Assembly: GCA_003255025.1 (NCBI GenBank)
Contig: QANY01005488.1
Coordinates: 248,001-312,000, forward strand
Source of the DNA: Datisca glomerata
Taxonomy: Eukaryota > Streptophyta > Magnoliopsida > Cucurbitales > Datiscaceae
Reading direction: 5' to 3'
DNA: 64,000 nucleotides
Both the position numbers and the translations under genes were made by a program. The number at the start of each line of letters is the position of its first letter. The first letter of the stretch is position 1. Positions 37,703 to 49,474 of the stretch are shown piece after piece. The notes below the pieces were generated by a model. It was not told where the DNA came from. It did not search any database and saw only the letters and a list, made by a program, of their open reading frames with translations.

Positions 37703-38338
37703 CACTACAAGAAATATGTGATTCAACAAGATTTAACGACATGGTTTACTAGTTTCTCTTCTGAAATAAATACAACCACACATTTTAAATAAATACAAAT
37801 TTTTGTCTTGCACGAATTAAATTTTACACTTTCCTCTTTTGCTTTTATATATAGATAGTGAGAGAAGTAGAGTCAGCAGCCGAGTGCCCCACCTCTCTTG
37901 ATTGTCACCACTGCCCATCGTCGCTACCACTTGTCATCACCATAGCCCTTTCACCACAGCCTCTGAGTGCCTTAGCCTCTCTCGATAACCTGTCTTGTTC
38001 AATTACCACTTAAAGTGGGCTCTAGGATCATCTTTTGAATTGCAAAATAACATATGCATCAGAAATGTGATTTCTGTATAAGAGCCAATAGGAATGATTA
38101 ACTTAGCCATGATCTGTAATTTCCTACGGTGAAGAGTTATACAAGATTTATGCCTTTTAGTTTTTTTAAGCGTTATATGAAGTTAAATTTATTCCAAGAA
38201 ATGAGTCCGGCTTTGAGAAATTGAAGTTAATCTATCAATTACTAATATCAATACTTAAATTGGCAATAAATGTAAATTTACTTGACGCTTCTGCATTAAT
38301 TCATTTAGTGAAGAAAATTTCTCAACTCTTCATATAGG

Positions 38339-38600
38339 ATACATTGTACTTGCACTATGGAAAACAATATTTGAAAGATTGTTACATCGAAGGGAGTGTG
38401 GAATTTATTTTTGGCAATAACACAACTCTTTTGGAGCATTGTCATATCCACTGCAAGTCAGCTGGTTTTATCACTGCACAAAGCAGGAAATCTTCTCAAG
38501 AGATAACTGGTTATGTGTTTTTTAGGTCTATCTCTGTAACGAGCAAGTATTTCTGGGGAAATTATGAAAATGAAAGAACTTCTTGCTTTTTCGTAGATAT
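38339..38600 (+). pseudogene. Pectin methylesterase (PME31-like) exon fragment inside the CACTA element
   Basis: After an acceptor-like ATATAG the frame reads DTLYLHYGKQYLKDCYIEGS, then FIFGN, EHCHIHCKSAGFITAQSR and GYVFFR. This is the catalytic core of plant pectinesterases, including the GSVxFIFGN signature with Glu replacing the usual Asp. That Asp is catalytic in the family, so activity would be doubtful even if expressed. It then jumps to GNYENERTSCF, a motif from near the C terminus in intact PMEs, so intervening exons are lost. Confidence 0.9.
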
Positions 38601-38859
38601 TAGCTTAAGAGCATTTTATAGGTTTTGGGTCTCTATTTAGACTATTCTATGATCATATCCCACTTTGGAGTCTGATATTCCAAGAAAGGTTATGCTAGTG
38701 TATGAAGAAAAGATAATACCTTGTAGCTTAGATCTAAATTACCAGTTTATAATTTGTATACTAATAAGGCAAATTTACTGACCTATATGTATTCATATTT
38801 TGTCTTCATTTGTATTTACAAATTTTTATATACTCTGACATTTATTATTTTCAGATAAA

Positions 38860-39610
38860 ATGAACTCTGGGACTATTTACACCAGCACAGTAAGACAAAG
38901 ATGAGTGGCACCCCTTACTCGGTCCATGGCATTTTATTCAAGTTCTCAATCTTTGCATTTTCTTCTTGATTATTGAGCTCAACACATTCTTTTTTAAGTT
39001 TTACCTCTGGATACCTCCTAGGAATCCTGTGATCATATACAAGCTGATCTTATGGTGGCTAATTGAAATACCAACTATTCGTGAGTACAATTCATACCTT
39101 CAAGACATGTACTCTTTCCTATCTCAAATTTTTAAACTAAATAGTCTAATTTTTATTTAAATATGTATACTCCTTTTGAACATCAACACTCGTTAAAATA
39201 TTCAGCAGTTCATTCTTTCTATCTTATTACTATTACAGAAAACTCGTTAAAAAGGTTGAAGCATTTTGTTGGCTTTCGCTTGCCATCTGCATTATCAAAC
39301 TTCTAATTTGTATCAAGTTTGGACATGGTATGTTCCTCTATTTCATTTATTAACTTCTTGCCTATATATGAATATAATTGACGTTTGGTTTGTGTTGGTT
39401 TTTTCCTTGATAAATTATGTTGTGTTTATTATATGGTTATTGTAGGCATATATCCAAAGCCAATGTCATTTTGGCTTATAATATTCTGGATGTCTCTGGG
39501 AATCGGGCTTGTACTATTCCTGCTTGTTTGGTCTTGGCAACTGCATCAAATTTTAGGAGAAAAAGATGATGATTTTACAGCAGTTGAGATTATTCTTTGG
39601 GTCTAACCAA
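38860..39610 (+). other. Exon-like hydrophobic segments of unknown origin inside the CACTA element
   Basis: Two short frames (38966-39160 and 39385-39606) encode hydrophobic, membrane-like peptides ([32 protein letters not shown]) separated by intron-like AT-rich DNA. The second ends in an acidic stretch and a stop. They may be captured exons of a host membrane protein gene. I do not recognise the family. Confidence 0.35.
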
Positions 39611-39769
39611 GCTGTAAATACTTATTGCCTAAATTAAATAGTAAATGCTTTTTCCTGTTTAGGATAGGGATCACATTTCTTGAGTGTTGAAAACTTATGA
39701 GTATAGGTATTTAGTACTTTCTATCCATCTCAATTTAGTATTCTGAGAACTTATGCATGAGATAGACCA

Positions 39770-39835
39770 GGCTGGCATAACTGGGGAAATTGTGAAAATG
39801 AAAGAACGGCTTGCTTTTATGAGTATAAGTATTTA
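39770..39835 (+). pseudogene. Second PME31-like C-terminal fragment inside the CACTA element
   Basis: One frame reads GWHNWGNCENERTACFYEYK, the conserved C-terminal region of PME31-type pectin methylesterases. It is a better match than the related piece fused to the first fragment at 38551, so the element contains this exon region twice. Confidence 0.85.
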
Positions 39836-41216
39836 GTACTTATGCATGAAAGAACGTGTTTGTTGATTATCCAACCTATTAATATCTCATGCTTACCTAG
39901 TTTCTATTGCAAAGGAAAGTGAAAAAGAAAAACCCATTGGGTTAAAGTCAAAATTGATTGCATTGCGAACCCATAAATTTACTCCTCTGTTGGATATTCA
40001 ATCACATAAATTTAAAACTCTCTAGTTTAGGATTTACTAACTCTTATTTTTATTCATCCAAATTCAAAGATAAAGATAACAATGAGAGGAGGGAGAAAGT
40101 TGATCCTGTAGCAAGCAGAGTAACATAAACAAATTAAAACAAACACCATCTTTGAATTTTGGTTTCCTTGTCTTGGAGGTAAATAATAAAATTCATTTTT
40201 GGAGTTTCTACTAATTTTTAATGGTTGTTTGATGAATGAGTTTAAATAATTATCTGGAATTTTCCCAAGTTTGATGAATACTATAAAACAAATACCATCT
40301 CTTTTAAATTCTTAATATGTTGTTATATAATTCTATTGTACAAAATTCGGTGAATGATTTCTTCTATACGCATTTGTTATCTATGCTAGGTACGAGAAGT
40401 ATATTGGTTTAGGTCTGCTATATTATCTTCTGTTAGATCAGACACAAGTAAAAATTAGATTTGTTGCGATAATTATTTCTTTTATGCTGGCTTAAAATCT
40501 TTATACTTTTTTTACAATGAACCGAAGATAGCAGTGGGCTTGGAAATCTATTTGTTTTCTTAACTCACCAACTAACAACTGCTCATGGTGTTTTCCTTGA
40601 ACATTGGGAAGGTCTGAAGACATTGCATACCCTATTGTAAAACACTACCATTCAACTTAGGTTCTTCCTTTTTCATTTTTTAGACTCAAAATTTCAATTT
40701 TTTTTTTATATTTTCATTTATTGGAACAAGTTTGCTTGTATACTTTAAGGATAAGTTAATTAGTTTTTAAGTTAGATTTATTTGTAAGTTGATCAAATGA
40801 ATAATGTAAAACTTTGTTGAAATGATTAAATGTTAATGATGTCAATTATTATATTGGTGTTCATTATGTTACGTAAAATTATCTTTTGAAAGTGTTTAAT
40901 ATATAACAATGAACCTTATGGTATCTCACTTTATAAGATATAAAATACCTGTGAATATTAATTCACAAGTATTAAAAACACATGTCGAATACATTCAACA
41001 TGAGTCTAAAAATCCTGTTAAACAACGTTTTACAAGAGTTGAAAAATTCATGTAAAAAAGTGAGATACCACAGGGGTCTTCACAGGAGACATTGCGTCTC
41101 GTGAAAAACATGTACTTTTAATATGAGGGGTTGTCATAGGGGCCGCATGATCCCTGTAGATTACTTTTCACGGAGATATCCGCCTCTTATAGAATGTCAT
41201 ATTTCTTATAGTGGAC

Positions 41217-41860
41217 CATTATCAAAGTACTTCATCCGAGCATCTCGTGTACGTAGGTGCCATGAAATATTATTGTGGTATGTTGCCCTAGGTAGGGTCA
41301 GTTTCCAATTGTCTTATGTGATAAGGATGCCTCGTTAGGTCGTCACCTTGGGTGAGGCCTTCTTGCTCTTCGTAGGGTCTTTTTCTAGATCATCTTATGC
41401 GATAAGCATGCCTCTTATCTATGGTCTTGGGCGAGGTATTTCATCTATGAGTTCCATGGTCTCAAGTGCCACGAAATATTACAGTGGTCCTTTTGCCCTA
41501 TGTAGGGTCTTTCTCCAATAATCTCAAATGATAGGAGGCCTCATTTGGTCGTGGCCATGACTAAGGTCTTCCTTCCGAGGGTTCCATGACCTTGGGTGCC
41601 CTATACAGTGCCTTTATTTCTCTAGATCATCTCGGGTGATAAGAATGCCTCTAGCTATGATTTTGGATGAAGTCTTCCATCTGAGGGTTCTATGACCTCG
41701 GGCCCCATGAAATATTATCGCGATCTTTTTCGCCTCATGCATGTACTTTTCTCAATATCATCTCAAGTGATAAGAATGCCTTGGTTGAGGTCTTTCGTCT
41801 GAGGGTTCTATGACCTCATGCATTCACCCATCGTGTCATCTTCCTGACATCTTCTGTACG
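41217..41860. repeat. About 200-240-bp degenerate tandem repeat (LTR-derived)
   Basis: The landmark CATGAAATATTAT recurs at about 41261, 41469 and 41706. Each copy is followed by CCTATGTAGGGTC-like and GATAAGAATGCCTC-like blocks. The same landmark appears at 37609, left of the CACTA insertion. Confidence 0.75.
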
Positions 41861-42215
41861 GTCTGACCCATCATTCTCTTAGAATGGTGTCATCTCCACC
41901 ATAAAGTCAACGAGTATTTGAGCGTCGATTGCGATTCAGGGTTCATTCCTGATGTCGAACTTGCCCAACTCTAGAGAAGTCATCCATGAGACTAAGCATC
42001 ACGTGCCCCCACTATGACATCCACAAATTGATCTATTTTTGGAATAGGAAAGTTTTTCTTCAGGCACACTTCATTCATGTTAGTGAAGTCTATATAGAAC
42101 CTTCACTTTTTGTTCTTCTTCTTTTCTACCACAATGTTGGCCAACCAGTCAGGGTAGTAAACCTATCAGATCTTGATAAATTATGCTTGATATCATCTAA
42201 AAGCACTTATCAAAT
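41860..42215 (-). pseudogene. Decayed gypsy reverse transcriptase pieces
   Basis: On the minus strand, 42160-42000 resembles the RT fingers (a YPDWLAN-like start and an IDFT-like block) seen better preserved at 47.6 kb. At 41960-41860 there are bases matching the later VDFMVEMTP-like linker region at 46.55 kb. Everything is frameshifted. Confidence 0.6.
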
Positions 42216-42228
42216 CCATTACTTCTAG

Positions 42229-42800
42229 TGTCTTGATGGTTATGTTCGCTCTTTCATGGGACTTACTCTGTGACATCTCAGGCCTTGATAAATTATGCTT
42301 GATATCTTCCAGCTGCACCTGTCTAATCCATGACTACCAGGCTCTTGATAATTATGTTTTCTCTTTCATGGGACCGTTTGCGTATTCATCACCTCTCAGG
42401 TCTTGATAATTATGTTTTCTCTCTCGTGAGAGCGTTAGCGTAATTTGTGACATCTCGGATCTTGATAATTATGTTCTCTCTCTCGTGTGAGCATTTGCGT
42501 ATTTCGTGACCTCTAGGGTCTTGATAATTATGTTTGCTCTCTCATGGGACCATTAGTGTATTTTGTGATCTCTCCAGTCTTGATAATATATTTTCTCCCT
42601 CGTGAGAGGTTTGCATATTTCGTGATCTCTCGGATCTTAATAATTATATTCGCTCTCTCGTGGGAGCGTTTTCATATTTTGTGATCTCTAAGGTCTTGAT
42701 AAATTATGATTGCTCTCTCATGAGAGTATTTGCATAATCTATGACCTCACATATCTTCGATAATTATGCATGCTCTCTCGTGAGAGCATTTTTCCTGTTT
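42229..42800. repeat. About 60-bp tandem repeat with CTCTC/GAGAG hairpins
   Basis: About ten copies of a unit containing TCTTGATAATTATG, then CTCTCTCGTGAGAGCG, then ATTTGCGTATTTCGTGACCTC. The middle block is a short inverted repeat. Units start near 42229, 42282, 42342, 42402, 42461, 42520, 42579, 42636, 42696 and 42757. Probably part of a retrotransposon LTR or leader. Confidence 0.88.
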
Positions 42801-44345
42801 TAGCTGCAGTTATACATTCCCAGGGTATTTGTGTTGTATTTCTATTTATAGTTTCTTATCTCCTACTAAGCGGACCCAAGCGATCCACAGGCCTCGTGCT
42901 GAGGCGTCGTGGTAATATAACCTAGAGATTTTGGGACTTTTTATTATGTCCTAGGATTTTATCGCTTCATAACAGACTCATGCTTAATATCATATTAAAA
43001 TAAAGTGCACCTAAAATATTCTTTAAAAGAATAATAAGATTGAGCATGAACAATAAATAATGTGTACCTAAAAAATTTAATGGAGATCATCAATGTGATT
43101 CTTGATTCTGAGAAAATATAAAAAAGTTTAAAATATTGCAGATCCGCACTATTTTAAACTCATTCTTTGTCCAAAATTAAGCATGGATATTTTCTTAGTC
43201 CGAATCTTGAAACTCGTTCTTTGACCAAGACCATGGATATTTTCTTAGTCCGAATCTTGAAACTCGTTCTTTGTCTAAAATGATGCAAATATTTACATTA
43301 TTCTCTTGACACTAAGAGCACATTAACGACGTAAACAACAAATAATTCTCCGCTTAAATTGTGTACTGATTTTGTGCATTTTCTCTATCTTTTTTGTTCA
43401 TTCAGAACTTGACAACTTTGATGAGCTAAAGTGGGCCATTTGAAGAGCTTAGGCTACGAGCTAGGCTTCATGAGGAGGTGACACCTGGGATCCTTTTATG
43501 GGACGCTTGGCTCCAAGAAGCGCTGAGGCATGGGATGCCGCTGGGCGTCAAGAGTAGGTGAGGCCCATACATAAGGTCCCAGGATGCTGGGCTTCATGCG
43601 CAGAAGCTGGCTTTCGTGGTTCGCGCCTGGAGTAGACGCAGGTCGATCTTGGAGCAGGTTGCGGGTTGCGTTCTAGGCTCCCCGCATGGGTTCTCTTAGG
43701 CTTCTTTGATGGGAAACGAGCTAGGGCTCTCTCGGGCTCCTTTCATGAGGCAATGAATCGGACCGGGTAGGCCAATCTGCTAACCAGGATCCGGGTAGGG
43801 ATGGCTGCAGCGGCCAGAGCCGCGTGATGTTTTGTCCAGCAGCCGTTTATGACCAAGATTGGCCTAGAAATACAGGAAATCCTTCTCTGAATACGTTTAT
43901 GCGCGCCATGGAGTCTAAAATTACCTCTTTTCTAGTAGATCTAAGCGTCAAGTTTCAGTAATGGAGGAGAGTTTCTCCTTTATTTTGGTGGCAGTTCTTG
44001 GCATGGAGAATGCTTGACGCCGACGTAAGTGAAGCCGAGACACTAGGGTGTGTTCGGCGATAGACAAGGTGGGTGTAGTGCTTCGTGAGCCGTGGCTTCG
44101 TCAGTTTCTGGCAACTTGCGGCTTCATAAATCGTGATTTTCATTTTTCTTCCAGCGTTAATTTACGGCGGCGGCCGATCGATCGTAACCAGTGAAACACA
44201 TTTTCTTGCCCATCCCTACATTCTCATTCTTCTTTACTCCTTATTCGACCCATATTCAAGGATGGTTTCACCATTGTCACGACGGTAGTGATGGCGGATA
44301 AATTTTTTTTTTGGATCAATTTTGAAAAAGGAAGATCTGCATTCC
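42800..44345. other. Unassigned, probably transposon-derived DNA
   Basis: 42.8-43.4 kb is AT-rich with a short duplicated block (TTTTCTTAGTCCGAATCTTGA occurs twice near 43190-43262). 43.4-44.2 kb is distinctly GC-rich with no conserved frame. I cannot assign a family. Confidence 0.4.
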
Positions 44346-45180
44346 GGCTGATGACGTCAAACTGTTGATGTAAAAAATATTCTCACATCGATTGTCGAGA
44401 GGATCACTACGTGTCGCTCAATGATTTGTCAAGGTGTCAATCGTGAAAGCAGTAGGTAAGGCACCGGAGGGTGTCCCACCTACTACATTTCGACGATCAA
44501 ATTAGTAGAGTGATTAAAATAATATTAGCAATATGGAAAATTACTTATCATTAAATGAGGATAATCATATATTTATAATGATTTTGCATATTAGTCATAC
44601 GTCCCGGTTCAATGTATCTTCATTCTTGATATGATAAAGAATGAAGATATTTAAGGAGAATATTTCTCAAATCAAAATATTTTTTTGTTATCATCTTATC
44701 CCCTTTAAAAAATATTGAGATTTTCTTATTGAGGTGTTGTGTACATATCATTTCCTTGTATGATTGATTATCATATTTTGTTGTGTCGGATAAATGATCT
44801 CAGCTATATCGAGTAGCCACGATCCTAGATCATGGAAGGGGGCCTCAGTCATCATGGTGACCTTGATCAAGGTTAGAGTCTTGGGTTTGGACTTAATATG
44901 GGCTCTCCCCTAGAATGAGAGTATTGGGCATTGTTCGGAGATATAATTGAGTGGGCCATAACCCAAGTGTTTTTTCTCCTTTATAGTTTCTCCCACTTCT
45001 TAAGTCTAGAGCATAGCGATAGAGTCATGAAGTATGGTTTAAAGGAAGCCATGAGCTTTTATCCAAAATTTTGGTTGTGCATTTAATCGAGTGTTAAGCA
45101 TATGCATGTGGTGTTATGGTTACCTAACAGTGGAGTTTGTGCCTCAATATCTAAATATTTGATATGGGTTCATGATAGCG
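44345..45180 (+). mobile_element. Diverged LTR related to the 30-kb LTR family
   Basis: From 44640 the order AAGGAGAATATTTCTC, TTATCATCTTATC, TTGAGATT, then GGGCATT or GGTATTGGGC, GGGCCATA, CCCACTTC and AAGTCTA parallels 30340-30850 of the better-preserved LTR. Identity is lower, so it is an older or different subfamily copy. Confidence 0.55.
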
Positions 45181-46090
45181 TCTCAGAACACCTTGTGCCT
45201 GAGTCGGATATTCTTCATATATGTCAATTTACTTTTGATTAAAGGTTGTCATCTTGATCAATATTGGACTTCTTCATGTAACGATGTAGATGACCATGTC
45301 GGGACCTGAAGTTCTATGGTTCAAGCTTGCGCTAGTTTCTTTGAGGAATCATCGGGATCGAGTCCTTATAATTTTCATCTGACGGCCAAGCGGCTTGAGT
45401 TGGATCAGTGGTCATTACAGTAAACTTTTACACCTTCGTCTAAGCGTATGATGAGGTCTTGGTGTTAGAATTGAATTCCTTTAAGCTGGTGTAAGCGATA
45501 ACACGACCAATGACTTGACGTCATTACGTTATACGATATTTTCAAGGATATGATTTTTTTCTGAAATCCTATGTTGCATTCTCGTGTTGATCCATGCTTG
45601 ACCATGTATCTGGTACATTATTTTGGCATCTCATGCCGCGTGGTGGATGATGGAGTTATTACACTCCATGGTGTGCATTATAAGGGTTCTTCTTATCATC
45701 TAAAGTCACATTTTCAGAAACTAAGTCGTGGCCGGGAACAGAAGGTTTTGATGCTTTGGTTATTGACTTTCTCTTGTAACTCAATGTTTGAGTTTTGGGT
45801 TTTATCTATGTCATATGATGATTCAGTTGTCTAAAATTTATGGTGATTTTATAGCGTAGCTTGGTACAATGAGTGTCTTTGAGCTAACCTTGATGAAAAT
45901 CGAGTGGTTCTTCTCTTGGAGAATGAATTGCCGAGTATCGATAAAGTGAGACCCACGTCGTCGTGTCTTGTGTTTAACAATATTTTAGAGTTATGAATAG
46001 TCTTTTAACTTCTATGCCCCCAAGGTATCGAAGAAATGTATCCAATTAAGCAGTGGGTTTGTATTTGGTCTATTCGTTGACATTCATGAT
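45180..46090. other. Probable degenerate retrotransposon DNA
   Basis: Lies between an LTR relic and gypsy RNase H sequence. A short + strand open frame (45571-45834) shows no recognisable domain. Presumed decayed TE DNA with nothing specific. Confidence 0.35.
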
Positions 46091-46129
46091 TTGAAATATA
46101 ATGTTTGCTTTGTTGAGCTCGTCACTGCA

Positions 46130-46940
46130 TCTTTGTGTGCGATCATATCTGCGGGTGCAACTCGTAAGTCTCGTCAATGCTCATGCTTTCTAGCGGTAGG
46201 TTTGGATGCCAAGAAGATATACCCTTATCCTTGTATATTTAGTCTAAAAATCATCACTGGCTTGATTGACTATCACCTGAGAGTCACTAAACACCCTCAG
46301 TCATTGTGCCCCAAGTCTTTGGCTAGCTTCATTCCCGCAAGTAAAGCTTCATATTCGGCCTCATTGTTTGAGACCCTGAACCCAAAGCGTAGAGCCCTTT
46401 CAATTATGTCTAATCCGGTGTCTTAAGTATTAGTGTGGCTCCGCATCCGTGTACGTTTGCTGAGCCATCAACATAAATTGCCCATTCCATGTCTGAGGGT
46501 TTCTCTGTCTCCTCTTTGGGTGTTGCGTCATCTCTGGTGACTTCTTAGGATGGTGTCATTTCTACCAAAAAGTCAACAAGTGCTTGAGCCTTTATGGCGG
46601 TCCAAGGTTCGTATCTATGCCGAACTCTCCCAACTCTATAGCCCATTTCATCAATGTACCAGACATCTCTAATTTGTGCAAAACAGATATGAGCTGATGT
46701 GAGGTTCTCAACATGATGGTATGACTTTGGAAGTAGTCACCATGATGGTGACAAGGCCTAGGGCTAAATTCTCCATCTGCGAATATCTCTTCTTGGCGTC
46801 CAAAAGCATCTTGCTAATGTAATTAGAAGGACATTGATCCTTTCCTTCCTCCCTGACTAAGACAGATCTCGCCGCTTTCTCCAATACAACAAGGTGCAAA
46901 TATAGTATTTCCCCTTCCTGAGGCTTTGACAGAAGGGGCG
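46130..46940 (-). pseudogene. Gypsy RT connection and RNase H, broken
   Basis: 46950-46708 gives PLLSKPQEGEILYLHLV and a KMLLDAKKRYSQMEN block. 46490-46300 gives EWAIYVDGSAN and SNNEAEYEALLAGMKLAKDL, which carry RNase H active-site positions (Asp in YVDGS, Glu in EAEYEAL). The frame is interrupted several times. Confidence 0.82.
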
Positions 46941-46958
46941 CAGACAACATGTACTTTT

Positions 46959-47225
46959 TTAGATCGGTAAACGCATCTTCTCACTTCTCATCCCATCCAA
47001 AATTCTTGCTATTCCTCGAGATGTTAAAAATGGAAAAGACTTATATAAGGATCTAAATATAAACCTACCAAAGGCTGCCAACATCTTGTTCAGCTTTTGC
47101 ACCTCCTTGATCGTCTTATGTGCGACCATCTCCAATATTGCACTGATCTGATCAGGATTTGCCTCAATCCCACGGCTTGTGAAAAGATGCCCTAAAACTT
47201 CCCTGATGACACACTGAAAGAACAT
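46959..47225 (-). pseudogene. Gypsy RT thumb fragment
   Basis: Minus-strand frame with LGHLFTSRGIEANPDQISAI and EVQKLNKMLAAFGRFI, the conserved region just after the RT palm in gypsy elements. Confidence 0.85.
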
Positions 47226-47261
47226 TTTGATGGATTTAGTTTCATACAGTATTTATTAAGG

Positions 47262-47513
47262 CCTAAAACTTCCCTCATGCACCCTTCAGATCAAGAAAAC
47301 ACATCGTTTGTAACTGAGAGAGGTACTATTATAAAGTCATGTCGTTCAAACTAAAAAAATGTAGGAGCCACCTATCAACGCTTAGTCAGCAATATGTTTC
47401 AACAATAGCTAGGGAAGACGATGAAAGTATACATTGATGATATGATGGTGAAGTCTGTATTCCCGCAGGATCATGTATTAGACCTGAGGCAGGCATTTGA
47501 GGGAGGTTTTAGG
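47262..47513 (+). pseudogene. Gypsy RT palm in inverted orientation
   Basis: The plus strand encodes HPSDQENTSFVTERG, KNVGATYQRLVSNMF and the RT active-site block KVYIDDMMVKS (catalytic DD). Flanking RT parts are all on the minus strand. A one-base deletion and a stop interrupt it. It is bounded by an inverted 16-bp repeat: CCTAAAACTTCCCTCA at 47262 and TGAGGGAGGTTTTAGG at 47498, with one mismatch. Confidence 0.88.
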
Positions 47514-47539
47514 GCATCTTTTCGCAAGGCTGAGCATCT

Positions 47540-48272
47540 CGTGCTTTACTGTCGCATCTACTAGTTGATCAATTTTTGGAAGAGGGAAGCAGTCATTTGG
47601 GCTGTTTAGGTTAGTGAAGTCTATACATACTCTCCACTTTCCATTCTTTTTATTGACTACCACCACATTGGCCATCCAATCTGGGTAGTGTACCTCTTTG
47701 ATAAAACCAGCATCCAATAGCCTTTGCATCTCCTCATTGATGAATTTGTTTCTATCTGAAGTGAACTTTCTCCTCTTCTGTTTGACTGACTTGTGAGTCA
47801 GCTCCAAGCCACTGCTTGGTCTCCGCATATTTCCATTATTCCTACTGGAGTTGGGAATTTTATCTTCTGATGGAAGGATGAGGGTGTCACCCTCATCGCG
47901 TGCGCCCACGGTCTTCCTACAATTGTGTTGTAGGCTGATTCTTCATCAACTACAAGAACTCCATCATCAGATTGTTGAGTTTCATTTTCACGGGTAGGAA
48001 ACACGCTCCCAATTGATCTAATAACTGAAGCGTTGAAGTCGACGGTCACATCTGGTCATCTGCGACTCATTTATTCCCATATGCTTCAAGGCTGAGAGGA
48101 AGACTATATCAGCCGAGCTCCCTGGAGGTTGAGAGAGGAGGTCTTTGACTTCGATTTGGTGAACTAGCTCATTCAGACTCACTTTCAATGGAGGAAGGTT
48201 GGATTGCGAGATGACTCTTGGTCCCAACCTTTCTGCGACACAAACCATCTCCCGCGATCGTTTTGTGTCCAT
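47540..48272 (-). pseudogene. Gypsy protease region and RT fingers
   Basis: 48272-47798 shows EESAYNTIVGRPWAHAM and FPTPVGIMEICGDQ, the region following the aspartic protease in this gypsy group. 47800-47560 shows RLLDAGFIKEVHYPDWMANV and GKWRVCIDFTNLN, the RT fingers. The two blocks are in different frames. Confidence 0.85.
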
Positions 48273-48399
48273 TCTTTTGTCTCACCTTTCAGTTCGATCT
48301 CTATCTTCTCTTATAATGTGAGGGGGGCTCTCTTATGAACTCCTCTTGCCTCTCTTCTTCACCATCACTTCATCCAATAAGATGAATTCGTTGGCCTTG

Positions 48400-49474
48400 C
48401 TAAGACATTCCGATAGGGTCTTAGGTTTTTTTTGTGTAAATATTTAAACACGTTTGTGCCTTTCGCTAGACCATTCCTGAAAGTGGCCGTGGCCACAGTC
48501 TCATTGCATCTAATAATGCCAATCTTCTTACTGTTGAACCTCTAGATATATTCCGTAAGGGGCTCATCCTTCTTTTGGACTACGGTAAAAAAGTCGCGTA
48601 CTTCCTTAATCATTATTTTGCTACTCTCAAACTATTCTATGAAGAGTGTCACCAAGTGAGAGAATGAGTGTATGGAACGGGGTTCTAGGCTTCCGAACCA
48701 TGTGATGGCGGCTCCTTTTAGACTTGAAGCAAATTGTAGACATAGCATACCCTCTAGCTTGTCCTCTCGAATGCATGCTCCTGACATCATCTTCGTATAA
48801 AGCAAAATATGATCAGTAGGATCAGAGGTACATTCCATCATATATTTTGAATTTCGGAGTGGTGAACCTCTTTGGTGGTGTCATCGATGTGATTCCCACC
48901 GCAAAATACGATCGTGTTAGACCTCGTACTACCACGGCTGAGGCTCTTCTCTTCCTTTTGTCCTTCGTGTCCAAGCGTGTGACTCTCGAATGCAAATCTT
49001 TGATTTTCTCAACAATCTCATCCGCACCCTGATCGCATCTATGCTATTCTTCACGATACTTTGACCTTCGGCTCTCAACTTCATCATGAACCCTTTTGGA
49101 CGGGAGTGGTGCGAGTGATGACGTGAGTGATGAGAGTCCTCCCTAACTTCACCATGTGGCTCCCCTCTTCCTTCTGGTATGCGAGGTGCATTTCGGCTCT
49201 GATCCCCTCCTTCTTGAGTCGAGTGATCCAATGATGGGCTAGGGTTGTGCCTTTCTTCTTTGTCTCGTCCGCGCATAGCCCGAAGATGGCGAGTGTATTC
49301 TCTTCTTCTCCCAATCCTCTCTTCTTCTCTACCTCCCTTCTTGAGGTCAACGATTTTCTTAGTGAGGTGCTCCACTTTCTCCAACAAGAGAATGACAGTT
49401 GGATCAGTGCCATCATGTGGTTGTGGACCCGTTAGATTTACTACTGGAGCTATATGAATCTGGCTTTTCCCCAT
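48400..49474 (-). pseudogene. Gypsy gag region, broken
   Basis: An Arg/Glu/His-rich N-terminal part (49474-48929, 181 codons) starts MGKSQIHIAPVV. It is followed in another frame by the gag core (48841-48632: LCLQFASSLKGAAITWFGSL), then FRNGLAKG-like sequence. The order and the ITWF-type motif are typical of gypsy gag. Confidence 0.8.

Larger units (their letters stand above)
37703..41213. mobile_element. CACTA (En/Spm-type) transposon, non-autonomous, carrying gene fragments
   Basis: The left end CACTACAAGAAATATG and right end CATATTTCTTATAGTG are inverted repeats with one mismatch. They match the CACTA terminal consensus. A 3-bp direct repeat GAC flanks the element (37700-37702 and 41214-41216), the expected target duplication. 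The 3,511-bp interior contains no recognisable transposase but does contain pectin methylesterase exon pieces and other exon-like sequence. It is inserted in a tandem repeat region whose halves continue on both sides. Confidence 0.92.

Noticed and set aside
46091..46426. 111-codon plus-strand frame
   Set aside because: Antisense of the gypsy RNase H region, whose conserved NNEAEYEAL motif is on the minus strand.
49245..49457. Two overlapping plus-strand frames
   Set aside because: Antisense of the charged gag N-terminal region on the minus strand.
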